From the NCBI GenBank assembly GCA_020718525.1, contig DYRX01000024.1, forward strand, positions 1-24,999: DNA of 24,999 nucleotides, read 5' to 3'. The notes under the pieces are model-generated. The model was not told the DNA's origin, ran no database searches, and worked only from the letters and a program-made list of their open reading frames with translations. A program made the translations under genes and the position numbers. Source of the DNA: Victivallis vadensis. GTDB lineage: Bacteria > Verrucomicrobiota > Lentisphaeria > Victivallales > GWF2-50-93. Shown here in pieces: positions 1 through 7,209 of the stretch (the stretch's first letter is position 1; every line of letters begins with the position of its first letter).

Positions 1-51
1 ATCACGTTGCCAACGTGATTGTCGAGGGTTCGAGTCCCTTCACTCGCTCCA
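1..51 (+). tRNA. tRNA-Gly (GCC), 3' part
   Basis: The window opens inside a tRNA. A five-base-pair anticodon stem (TCACG/CGTGA) encloses the seven-base loop TTGCCAA, which places GCC at the anticodon, so the tRNA is glycine. It is followed by a T arm with the standard TTCGAGT loop, the 3' acceptor strand CACTCGC, a T discriminator and an encoded CCA end. The D arm and the 5' acceptor strand lie before the window. The discriminator U fits bacterial tRNA-Gly. Confidence 0.93.
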
Positions 52-386
52 TTTAATTATCCTCATAATCAACGACTTACAACGAATTTTCGATATTATC
101 CCAAACCCTTATTTTCCCTTGTTTTACGCCGTTTTGAATCCCAAAAAGCATACAAAAAGCACGAAATGTCAAATATCCGTGCCGAATGTGCTAAAGAATA
201 TCAACGTTGCTACTTTTCATCGGCGCAAACCGGGCTATATTGACCTGTTCCTAGATGAAAATTGCGCCGCAATTTTCTGAAGGGGAGATTTTTTAGGTGC
301 AATCATGGAAAATTATCGTGATATTTACTTGAGAAATCTTGCAGTGTCGGATGTTTTTATCAGGCATATACGCAGGGGGGTGAAAT
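52..386. other. intergenic region, no confident gene
   Basis: Between the tRNA and the histidine kinase I see no gene that I trust. An open frame at 19-243 begins inside the tRNA and looks low-complexity, so I do not call it. The stretch holds a perfect inverted repeat at 257-277 and a possible 32-codon leader ORF at 305-403, each listed separately. I could not find a convincing -35/-10 pair for the kinase. Confidence 0.6.
257..277. repeat. perfect 9-bp inverted repeat, possible operator or hairpin
   Basis: GAAAATTGC (257-265) and GCAATTTTC (269-277) are exact reverse complements separated by GCC. The stem is AT-rich and is not followed by a T tract on the plus strand, so it is not a typical intrinsic terminator. 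It lies about 110 nt upstream of the histidine kinase start, where an operator or a 5'-UTR hairpin would be plausible. Its function is inferred only from position. Confidence 0.5.
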
Positions 387-403
387 TTGAAAAGGCAAAA
401 TAG
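305..403 (+). CDS. possible short leader ORF overlapping the kinase start
   Basis: This ATG-started frame of 32 codons plus TAG is preceded by AGGTG five bases upstream. It runs past the TTG start of the histidine kinase (387) in a different frame, so a ribosome ending here stops 14-16 bases inside the kinase gene. The predicted peptide is charged (MENYRDIYLRNL...) and resembles nothing I know. The frame could couple or attenuate translation of the kinase, or be chance. The evidence is only the ribosome-binding site and the overlap. Confidence 0.25.
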   Translation: MENYRDIYLRNLAVSDVFIRHIRRGVKFEKAK

Positions 404-2399
404 CATTTTAAGGGCTACGCTCAGGGCATGGCTTGGCACGATTTTGTTTCTCAGCTTCTGCTTCACGTCCATACTGCTGGTTCAGAGCTATCTTTTTCAT
501 GTTGAAAAGCTTGAGCAGATCAGAGCTTCCAACGAGAGCTACAACTACATCCTGCTGAAAAATGCATGCCAGCATGCGAAGAACGAGATAGAACGGCAAA
601 TCAGGGACAGCAATTGGAGCGGCTCGGACAATGCGGGGCAGGAAAAGATCAAAGAGGGTGTTCTTGAAAAAATCCGCAGTCTTAAACTTGCAACAGGCAA
701 TATCTCGCTGTCGCTCATATCTCCGGACGGCACACTTCTTTTCCATCCTGTAAACTCAATGCTTGCGGGCAGGAACATTTCAGCCCTGCCAGGCGAAAAG
801 CTTCTTTCCGACAAGTATTCGTCTCTTGTAGAAGATCTGCGAAGGAAGAATGCTTCAGAGTCGCTCTATAAGCCTGAAGACGGTCAGGAAGGACTCATGG
901 CCTGCGGGATGACAATCCCCCAGCTCGGCTGGATTCTATGCGCCGAGTTCTACGGATATGGACGCGAGATATCCTCTTCCTCTTCTGACTTCATGAGTCT
1001 CAAACTTCTATTCGACGCCCTTCTGATTTTCCTGATATCTGCTCTTGCAATTGCGGTTCCAATCATTTTTGTCGGCAATTTTTCAAGGAAGCTCAAGACG
1101 GAAACTGATATCATCCTCGATTTTCTGAGGGACTACGCAGAAAGAAAAGATCCGTTGCTGGACGAGAGCAAGCTTGTCCATGACGAGCTGAGATTCATTG
1201 GTCTTTCGGCGCAGTCAATGGCGTCGAAAATCGAGGAGCTTTTCACGGCTGTCAAGAACCTTGCAATCCAGGCGGAAACCGCCAATCAGGCGAAGAGCGC
1301 ATTCCTCGCCACCATGAGCCATGAAATAAGGACTCCGATGACGGGGATATCCGGAATGTCCGCGATTCTTCTTGAATCAACGCTGGCTCCGGATCAGAAG
1401 GAATGCGTAAAGACCATTGCCGAATCGGAAGCCAGGCTTCTCAATGTTCTGGATTCCATTGCCGAATTCAACCAAATGGAAACGTCTGGAATAGAGATCA
1501 AAGAGAAGTCCGTGAATTTCGAGTATCTCTTCGGAAAAATAGCTGAGAGCGCAAGTGCAAGCGCGGAGAAAAAAGGAATATCTCTCATTTCATCTTTCAA
1601 CGCACTGCCGAAATGGCTGAAATCCGATCCTAAACGGGTCTCTCAAATTGTTTCAACGCTCCTTTCCAATGCGATACAGTTCACGGAAAAGGGTTCCGTC
1701 GAGTTCAGCGCAAAATTCGCCGAGACAGATAATTTTTCCGGAGAGCTCACACTCTGCGTGAAGGACAGCGGCCTGGGAATATCCAAGGAGAAGCTGGATA
1801 GAATCTTCGATTTCACAAAAGAAAAATCAACGGTCACCAGAAAATTTGGTATTGTGAATCTTGGTCTCACGGTGATCAAATATCTCGTCGTCAAAATGGG
1901 CGGAAGCATTGAGGCAAGAAGTGAAAAGGGGTCTGGAAGCAGTTTCCTGGTCAAACTGCCAGTCCGTGTCCCGGCTCCGGACGAGATCGAGGAAATCCCT
2001 CATAAAATCTATCCGGTCGCTGAAAAGCGCTTTATTAAGAAGATCCGCGTCCTTCTTGCCGAAGACGACAGGACAAGCATGAAGATGGCTTCAATATTTC
2101 TGAACAGGATGGGCACCGATCTCACGGTCGCGGCAAACGGAAAAGAGGCGGTGGAGAAATTTGGCGAAGCGGATTTTGACATCATCTTGATGGACTGCGA
2201 AATGCCTGTGATGGACGGATTCGAAGCCTCTCTCAGGATCAGGAGCTATGAGAAAGGGCAGACGATCCCGATAATAGCCGTTACGGCAAACGCGCTGGAG
2301 TCGGACAAGCAGATGTGCCTGAACGCGCGGATGAACGACCACATCGCAAAGCCATTCACCTTTGACGCGCTCTACGATGTCATCGCTAAATATCTCTAA
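387..2399 (+). CDS. membrane hybrid sensor histidine kinase with receiver domain
   Basis: Phosphorelay sensor of the inner membrane, 670 aa. In order it has a transmembrane helix at about residues 14-36 and a periplasmic region up to about 200. That region contains a 'HP..(x)GRNIS...GW.L..EFY' pattern like single Cache sensor domains. A second helix (about 207-230), a HAMP-like linker, a HisKA box with phospho-acceptor His312 (in MSHEIRTPM) and an ATPase domain follow. The ATPase has an N box (LLSNAIQFTEKG) and a DSGLGIS G1 box. The receiver domain is C-terminal (about 550-670), with Asp603 in LMDCEMPVMDGF as its phosphorylation site and a conserved Lys near the end. TTG is the start because GGGGGG lies about six bases upstream and no in-frame ATG is near. 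There is no HPt domain and no adjacent response regulator, so its downstream partner is elsewhere. The ligand is unknown. Confidence 0.93.
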   Translation: MKRQNSILRATLRAWLGTILFLSFCFTSILLVQSYLFHVEKLEQIRASNESYNYILLKNACQHAKNEIERQIRDSNWSGSDNAGQEKIKEGVLEKIRSLKLATGNISLSLISPDGTLLFHPVNSMLAGRNISALPGEKLLSDKYSSLVEDLRRKNASESLYKPEDGQEGLMACGMTIPQLGWILCAEFYGYGREISSSSSDFMSLKLLFDALLIFLISALAIAVPIIFVGNFSRKLKTETDIILDFLRDYAERKDPLLDESKLVHDELRFIGLSAQSMASKIEELFTAVKNLAIQAETANQAKSAFLATMSHEIRTPMTGISGMSAILLESTLAPDQKECVKTIAESEARLLNVLDSIAEFNQMETSGIEIKEKSVNFEYLFGKIAESASASAEKKGISLISSFNALPKWLKSDPKRVSQIVSTLLSNAIQFTEKGSVEFSAKFAETDNFSGELTLCVKDSGLGISKEKLDRIFDFTKEKSTVTRKFGIVNLGLTVIKYLVVKMGGSIEARSEKGSGSSFLVKLPVRVPAPDEIEEIPHKIYPVAEKRFIKKIRVLLAEDDRTSMKMASIFLNRMGTDLTVAANGKEAVEKFGEADFDIILMDCEMPVMDGFEASLRIRSYEKGQTIPIIAVTANALESDKQMCLNARMNDHIAKPFTFDALYDVIAKYL

Positions 2400-2610
2400 T
2401 GATGTCTGATCCGAAAAGAAAAGGATTCTCAACGCATATCTGTTTCACCCATGGGGGAATCCCATCGTAAAATAAGATTATACGTGCTGAAGGCACTGGG
2501 TTCCTCCTATGCCGTCCATGCAGGACGGCACATACAGCTTAGCGCCGGACTTTGGCAATGCTCTTTGCCTTTTGATGTTCAGGCATATATTTTAGGGGCT
2601 CTTGCGAAAT
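2400..2610. other. intergenic spacer with one hairpin
   Basis: This gap separates the kinase from the radical SAM gene. It contains an 8-bp perfect stem (TGCCGTCC at 2510-2517, GGACGGCA at 2523-2530) with a five-base loop. No T run follows, so I do not call it a terminator. Its position about 80 nt upstream of the next gene would allow a leader structure. I see no recognisable riboswitch and no clear promoter. Confidence 0.45.
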
Positions 2611-3606
2611 ATGAAAAATCTCCATGAAAACATTAAATCAACAGGCAGATATGCTTCTTTGATTGCCGCCACCCAAGAACTTATGAAGTCATGCTGTCTC
2701 TGTGAACGGAGATGCGGAGTGAACCGCATGAGAGGTGAAAAAGGGTACTGCGGCCTGGGAGACGAGGCATATGTATTCAGAGATTTTCTGCATTTTGGCG
2801 AAGAACCGGAACTTATTCCTTCGCATACCGTCTATCTGACCGGATGCAATTTCAGATGCGTCTATTGCTCCAACCGGCGCCATGTGGACGATGCAAGGGC
2901 TGGGACTCCGCTCGACTGTTCCAAGGTTGCCAGAAATATAGATATTTCATTTTCTGCAGGCGGAAGAAATGCGAATTTTCTAGGGGGAGAGCCCACGGTC
3001 AATCTTCTGGCGATCCTAAAAATAATGGAAAACGTTGAAGGAGATCTGCCAGTGGTATGGAACAGCAACATGTACATGACAGAGCCGGCAATGGAATTAG
3101 TCGCCTCGTTTGCGGAATATTTTTTGGCAGATTTCAAGTATGGGAACGATCTATGCGCGCAAAAGCTGTCAGGCGCCGACGAATATCTCCGGCATGTGAA
3201 GAGAAATCTGCTTTCAGCTTCAAAAACTGGTACTGTGATAATTCGCCACCTGCCGCTCGCGGGTCATTTGGACTGCTGTTCCAGGAATCTTATCAGATGG
3301 ATTTCCGAAAATCTGCCGGATGCGAAGGTTCATCTCCTGAAAAACTTTATTCCTTTCACTGAAGTTCCAGGCATTTCAGGTTCAGATTATGCCGAATTGG
3401 CCGAAATAGAATCGTTCATGGACTCCCTCGGAATCAGGAGGACTGCCGAGATAGGCATCGGAGAAAGGATGGAGCACCTGAAAAAGATGGACATAAGACC
3501 GAGTCTCCTGCACGAAACTAATATTGTGATAGACAAGGATGGAACGCTTTCCATTCAAGACTTGGACGGAGGGCTTGCAAGACTTGCGCGGAGAATGTCA
3601 GACTGA
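2611..3606 (+). CDS. PflX-like radical SAM iron-sulfur protein
   Basis: Radical SAM enzyme related to pyruvate formate-lyase activases, in the group usually annotated as PflX (COG1313), whose substrate is not established. The cluster-binding motif is CNFRCVYC (Cx3CxxC), within TGCNFRCVYCSN. Ahead of it lies the Cys-rich stretch typical of this group, CCLCERRCGVNRMRGEKGYC, which may bind a second metal centre. 'LGGEP' after it matches the glycine-rich SAM-binding strand. With the ATG start it has 331 aa, normal for the family. An in-frame TTG at 2602 is an alternative start: AGGGG (2594-2598) is three bases from it and twelve from the ATG, so spacing does not decide. Its 3' end overlaps the convergent pilT gene by nine bases. 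No glycyl-radical enzyme lies in the window. Confidence 0.85.
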   Translation: MKNLHENIKSTGRYASLIAATQELMKSCCLCERRCGVNRMRGEKGYCGLGDEAYVFRDFLHFGEEPELIPSHTVYLTGCNFRCVYCSNRRHVDDARAGTPLDCSKVARNIDISFSAGGRNANFLGGEPTVNLLAILKIMENVEGDLPVVWNSNMYMTEPAMELVASFAEYFLADFKYGNDLCAQKLSGADEYLRHVKRNLLSASKTGTVIIRHLPLAGHLDCCSRNLIRWISENLPDAKVHLLKNFIPFTEVPGISGSDYAELAEIESFMDSLGIRRTAEIGIGERMEHLKKMDIRPSLLHETNIVIDKDGTLSIQDLDGGLARLARRMSD

Positions 3607-4662
3607 GTTCTTGTTGTATCTCTTTCTCATGTCTTCCGGATGTGCGGCGCGCGACAGCATGGAATCATAGCTTATCAGACCTTTCTCGTAAAGGCTTGAG
3701 AGGGAGACATCCATTGTCTGCATCCCTAGCGACTTTCCCATCTCCAAGATGCTGTAAAGCTTGAAGCATTCGTTCATCCTTATGACATTTCTAACTGCCG
3801 TGTTCGCGACGAGAAATTCATATGCGAGAACTCTGCTTCTATGATCAATCGTAGGAATTAACTGCTGTGAGATTATCCCGTGCAAGGAGCTGGAGAGCTG
3901 TATCATCACCTGGTTTTGCTGTTCAGAAGGGAAGACTCCTATTATGCGTTCCACGGTCTGCGAGACGTCCGGGGTATGGAGCGTAGCCAGCACGAGGTGG
4001 CCTGTTTCTGCGGCGGTGAGGGCTGTTGAAATTGTTTCGTAGTCGCGCATCTCGCCTATCCCGATTATATCAGGATCCTGTCTCAGGACGTGGAAAAGGG
4101 CGGAAGGGAAAGAAAGAAAATCCGTATATAGCTCCTGCTGGATGACAATGGCGTTCTTATGTTCGTGGACATACTCGATGGGATCTTCAATTGTCACGAT
4201 TTTGCATCGCCGATCGCAGTTGATAAGGTCAATAAGATAGCTCATTGTGGTTGTTTTTCCGACTCCGGTAGGACCGGTTATCAGAATGAGGCCGGAAGGC
4301 TTCTTGATCAGGTCGTCAACGCTTGCAGGAAGACCAAGCTCCTCCCTTGATCGAATGTCCCTTGCGCATAGCCTGATCGTAAGTTCCGGTCTGCCTCCCC
4401 GGTGATAGACAGTAACCCTGAAGCGGCCATACTCATCGTCTGTAATTGAGAAACAGATCTGCAGTTTTGCTTTAAGAGCCGACTTCAGCTCGTCGTTCAT
4501 AATCTGCCCGATGATTTTCTCTATCTGCTCATGTGTGACTTCCGGCGACTTTGACAGGAGGATGTCTCCGCTGACCCTCAGAGCAGGAGGAAGTCCGGCG
4601 ACAATATGTATGTCTGACGCGTTGTATTTTCTTGCGACCTTAAGATAGTTTCTGATTTCCAT
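3598..4662 (-). CDS. pilT: PilT-type twitching motility / retraction ATPase
   Basis: Cytoplasmic hexameric secretion-type ATPase of the GspE/PilT family, which powers type IV pilus retraction. The 354-aa protein has the N-terminal PAS-like region (NASDIHIVAG, PALRVSGDI), a Walker A motif GPTGVGKT (130-137), an Asp box (TIEDPIEY), a Walker B region IIGIGEMRD (199-207) and a His box TGHLVLATLHT (220-230). The C-terminal ANTAVRNVIR resembles the AIRNLIRE motif that separates PilT from the PilB extension ATPases. I chose ATG at 4662, which gives the usual N terminus. GGAAGGA lies upstream of it, and the TPR gene's stop is only four bases before it. It is the last gene of the run. No other pilus gene is in the window, so it may serve a pilus encoded elsewhere or another function. 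Confidence 0.9.
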   Translation of the reverse strand: MEIRNYLKVARKYNASDIHIVAGLPPALRVSGDILLSKSPEVTHEQIEKIIGQIMNDELKSALKAKLQICFSITDDEYGRFRVTVYHRGGRPELTIRLCARDIRSREELGLPASVDDLIKKPSGLILITGPTGVGKTTTMSYLIDLINCDRRCKIVTIEDPIEYVHEHKNAIVIQQELYTDFLSFPSALFHVLRQDPDIIGIGEMRDYETISTALTAAETGHLVLATLHTPDVSQTVERIIGVFPSEQQNQVMIQLSSSLHGIISQQLIPTIDHRSRVLAYEFLVANTAVRNVIRMNECFKLYSILEMGKSLGMQTMDVSLSSLYEKGLISYDSMLSRAAHPEDMRKRYNKNSV

Positions 4663-4666
4663 CCGT

Positions 4667-5464
4667 CTATTTCCTTCCGAATATTTTCGTCTTGAGCGAT
4701 TCAAGGAAGCCCATGTTTTCTACTGCCGACATCGCTTTTCTAGCCGCTTCGAATTTTGGCTCAAGCTGGATGGCATTGGAATATGCCTGCATGGATTTGT
4801 CCTTCATCCCCATTTTCCTGAAGCAGTTTCCGAGTTCATGCCATAGAGCCGCATTCGAACTGTGTTTGACGACAACAGTTTCAAGAGTTGCAAATGCCTT
4901 ATGTGCAAGTCCATAGAACAAATATATTCTCGCAGTTTCAAGACTGATCTCCCAGGATGCTCCGACGGAGCTCAAGGCTTTCTGGAAGCAGAATTCGGCG
5001 TTCGACTTTTTCTGGTGGAGCAGTATTTCGCCCCGGCTGAGCCACACGAACGGATCATCGCCTGTGAATCCGATTGAAAGATCGGAAAGAGCATACGCCC
5101 TGCTGAAATCACCCATCCTACAGAGGGCCATCGCCTTTGCCGCAAACATTTCCGGACTTTCTCCGAGGACTTGCATTCCCTTGTCAGCCCACATCGCCGC
5201 CTCCTTGAATTCCGAAAGTGATATGAGGCATCTGACCTGAAATACCCATGCCGTTTTGTTCGAGGGGTCGAAGCTGAGCGCCCTGGAATATAACTGCATG
5301 GCTTTCTCGAAGTTGGCAAGATGATATTCCTCCTCCGCCATTGAAAGGAAATAAGAAGCATCCTTCGGCCTGTCCCCGAAAGAGGTTTCTCCTCCGCCTT
5401 GAGAAGCCGGGACTTCCTCCACGCTCTGCGACTGCTCAAGTTCCAATGATGAAAAGCGTCCCAT
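4667..5464 (-). CDS. tetratricopeptide repeat protein
   Basis: A 265-aa protein made of about six TPR units from residue 37 on, for example 'EEEYHLANFEKAMQLYSRALSFDPSN' and 'GNCFRKMGMKDKSMQAYSNAIQLEPKF' (each a helix pair with the usual small and bulky positions). The first ~35 residues are polar and probably disordered. There is no signal peptide or membrane helix, so it should be cytoplasmic and act as a protein-binding scaffold. Its start is 13 bases after the S26-like membrane protein's stop, and its own stop is four bases before pilT, so the three are very probably co-transcribed. The partner is unknown. A link to PilT or to the membrane protein is inferred only from gene order. Confidence 0.85.
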   Translation of the reverse strand: MGRFSSLELEQSQSVEEVPASQGGGETSFGDRPKDASYFLSMAEEEYHLANFEKAMQLYSRALSFDPSNKTAWVFQVRCLISLSEFKEAAMWADKGMQVLGESPEMFAAKAMALCRMGDFSRAYALSDLSIGFTGDDPFVWLSRGEILLHQKKSNAEFCFQKALSSVGASWEISLETARIYLFYGLAHKAFATLETVVVKHSSNAALWHELGNCFRKMGMKDKSMQAYSNAIQLEPKFEAARKAMSAVENMGFLESLKTKIFGRK

Positions 5465-5477
5465 GATTCATTCCGTA

Positions 5478-6506
5478 TTATTGATCTAGAAACTTCATCC
5501 GTGGCAGTGGCGCATAGATCATTGTTAGTCCACGCAGGGAATTTGAATTGACGGTACTGTATTCCTTGAGAAAATCCGGACCGAGCCTGTCAAGGCGGTT
5601 CAAGGTCGAAGGATAAATGAAGTACTCTCCTTTCCCAAGCTTGACTTCCATGTCCTGCAAATATGCCGTCCTGTTAATGGGATACTTATCCTCGGCCAAT
5701 TTCCCGCCATTAATATAAATGGTATTTCCCCTTATTAAAACCGTATCTTCCGGACAAGCAATGATTTTGTCCACAAAATTGCCATGCTCTACGAACATTT
5801 CCAATCTTGCCTGCATCCTTTCCCTGGAAAAGAATACCAATTGCCCTCTTTGGTATGTGCTTCTACGTGTCGCCAGCACAAAATCATTGAGTTTTATCTC
5901 CGGAGCAAGATAGTCGAAGGGGATCCTGAATCCAATCACCCTTGATGTTATCTGTCTGTATGCCAGATAATACCCGGAGAAAATCACTATGACTATCAGC
6001 GCCATGCAATGCAGACGGTGCCTGAAATCATTTCCCCAGTTGAGATTGTACACGTCAAAAATACTAATGGCATGTATAGAAATCATCATTCCAAAAAATA
6101 TGTTTGAAAGAATGCTTCCATAAAAAAAAATGCCGAGGACAAGACATGAGACATATAGGAAAAAAATGACTTCTGCGATGAACCTCCGTCCATGCTTCCA
6201 ATGTCCAAGCCCTGGTATCACGCTTACTAGTGATGGAATTGAGACCTGATACAGTTCCGCCAGAAAAGAAGACTTGTCCCTCTCTTCGTAGGAGGCATGT
6301 GAGTTTGTGTCGGGAACCTTGCCAATATCCCTGTTCAACTTGTAGAAAATGTTTCTGATTGATTTTATAAACTTGTTCGCCCTGGGAGGATAGGTCTGGA
6401 GATTTTCAATATTGGATGGTGAATTGGATTCGTCTAGATTCTGTCCGCACTTCACGCATTTGGCGACATGATCAAGATTTGCCAGTCCACAGTTCGAACA
6501 TTTCAT
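5478..6506 (-). CDS. zinc-ribbon membrane protein with degenerate signal peptidase I (S26) domain
   Basis: 342 aa. The N terminus is a zinc ribbon (CSNCGLAN...CVKCG, cysteines at 3, 6, 17 and 20). A polar linker follows, then a membrane region with 'IPGLGHWKHGR' (about 97-108, like TM2-type small membrane domains) and helices at about 110-128, 130-150 and 166-183. The rest folds like signal peptidase I: 'APEIKLNDFVLATRR..YQRGQLVFFS', 'VDKIIACPEDTVLIRGNTIYINGG' and a C-terminal 'LRGLTMIYAPL'. The family lysine is kept (about K247), but the serine of the SMxPT motif aligns with Tyr199, so peptidase activity is doubtful. The ATG overlaps the stop of the DUF2997 gene as ATGA, suggesting translational coupling. 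It may be a regulatory or binding pseudo-peptidase. The substrate is unknown. Confidence 0.78.
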   Translation of the reverse strand: MKCSNCGLANLDHVAKCVKCGQNLDESNSPSNIENLQTYPPRANKFIKSIRNIFYKLNRDIGKVPDTNSHASYEERDKSSFLAELYQVSIPSLVSVIPGLGHWKHGRRFIAEVIFFLYVSCLVLGIFFYGSILSNIFFGMMISIHAISIFDVYNLNWGNDFRHRLHCMALIVIVIFSGYYLAYRQITSRVIGFRIPFDYLAPEIKLNDFVLATRRSTYQRGQLVFFSRERMQARLEMFVEHGNFVDKIIACPEDTVLIRGNTIYINGGKLAEDKYPINRTAYLQDMEVKLGKGEYFIYPSTLNRLDRLGPDFLKEYSTVNSNSLRGLTMIYAPLPRMKFLDQ

Positions 6507-6706
6507 TTAATCTCCAGAGAGATGTCTGCTCCGACCTGCGATTCGGGCTCATAGAATTCGGATGTGAACTCCTGCGTCTTCGTATTGCCGACGGCGCGTT
6601 CGAACAACTTGGAGTATTCCAGGCATTTCTGACCCTTGATTCCCTTGAAATGGACCTTGACTTCTCCGTCACTGCTGATCTCTATCTCTATGTCTTTCTG
6701 CGGCAT
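6503..6706 (-). CDS. DUF2997 family protein
   Basis: Small 67-aa protein. Its beginning 'IEIEISSDGEVKVHFKGIKGQKCLEYSKLFERAVG' is the pattern I associate with DUF2997: a two-strand hairpin, 'G.KG..C...', then a helix. The biochemical role is unknown. In many bacteria and in algal chloroplast-type gene sets, members sit beside a DUF1257 (Ycf35) gene and a Ycf46-type AAA ATPase, and the same order is seen here. A strong GGAGG precedes the ATG. The stop overlaps the next gene's start (ATGA), so expression of the two is probably coupled. The short length is normal for the family. Confidence 0.82.
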   Translation of the reverse strand: MPQKDIEIEISSDGEVKVHFKGIKGQKCLEYSKLFERAVGNTKTQEFTSEFYEPESQVGADISLEIK

Positions 6707-6726
6707 GGCGTATTTCCTCCGATTTA

Positions 6727-7197
6727 TTATTCCCAGTTGCGTACATGGATTTTTATCGAGCCGTTCCCGGAGACTTCCTGGTCAATGATTGAGAACTCGC
6801 TGTTCTGGAGCTCTGAGACGACCCGGTTGTATATGTACTGCTGAGTCACTTTGTCGGCGATTTCCTTTCCGATCCTCTCAAGTTCCGCTCTGGATCTGTT
6901 TTCGCCCTTGACACAGACATTCAGCTTCCCGCGTATGTCGCGCTTGAATGTGACAGTCACATCATCTTTCGTAAAGACCATCTGCTCTTCGCGGGCAAGA
7001 TTGTCCTTCAATATTTCGCTGTTTTTCACTTCGATGTCAACGGATTTATCTACAGACACCTTCATCGCATCCTTGGCACTGGCTGTAGTTGAACTTGCCG
7101 CCGCATATCCCATGGCACCCACTGCGCCTATTACTGCCGCGCTTATTGCTGGCCAGGCGGCGATCACAACGGGAGTCAGAATTATCACTGCGCTCAT
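6727..7197 (-). CDS. Ycf35/DUF1257-like protein with hydrophobic N terminus
   Basis: 156 aa. The C-terminal half is recognisable: 'VTQQYIYNRVVSELQNSEFSIIDQEVSGNGSIKIHVRNW' follows the conserved ending of DUF1257/Ycf35 proteins (a Q-Y-x-Y helix, then 'G-x-I-x-hydrophobic-x-x-R-x-W'). The first ~36 residues are unusual: an Ala/Gly/Ile-rich hydrophobic stretch (MSAVIILTPVV...) that could be a membrane anchor or amphipathic segment. Function in the family is unknown. The gene starts 12 bases after the AAA ATPase stop with AAAGGTG upstream, and ends 20 bases before DUF2997. The AAA-DUF1257-DUF2997 order is conserved, so the three probably work together. Family call is moderate, and the localisation is an inference. 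Confidence 0.68.
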   Translation of the reverse strand: MSAVIILTPVVIAAWPAISAAVIGAVGAMGYAAASSTTASAKDAMKVSVDKSVDIEVKNSEILKDNLAREEQMVFTKDDVTVTFKRDIRGKLNVCVKGENRSRAELERIGKEIADKVTQQYIYNRVVSELQNSEFSIIDQEVSGNGSIKIHVRNWE

Positions 7198-7209
7198 AAG
7201 GACACCTTT

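Noticed and set aside
19..243. 74-codon frame beginning within the tRNA
   Set aside because: It starts inside the tRNA-Gly 3' half, has no ribosome-binding site and its peptide resembles nothing.
2510..2530. Intrinsic terminator after the histidine kinase
   Set aside because: The 8-bp hairpin has no following T tract and lies over 100 bases after the stop.
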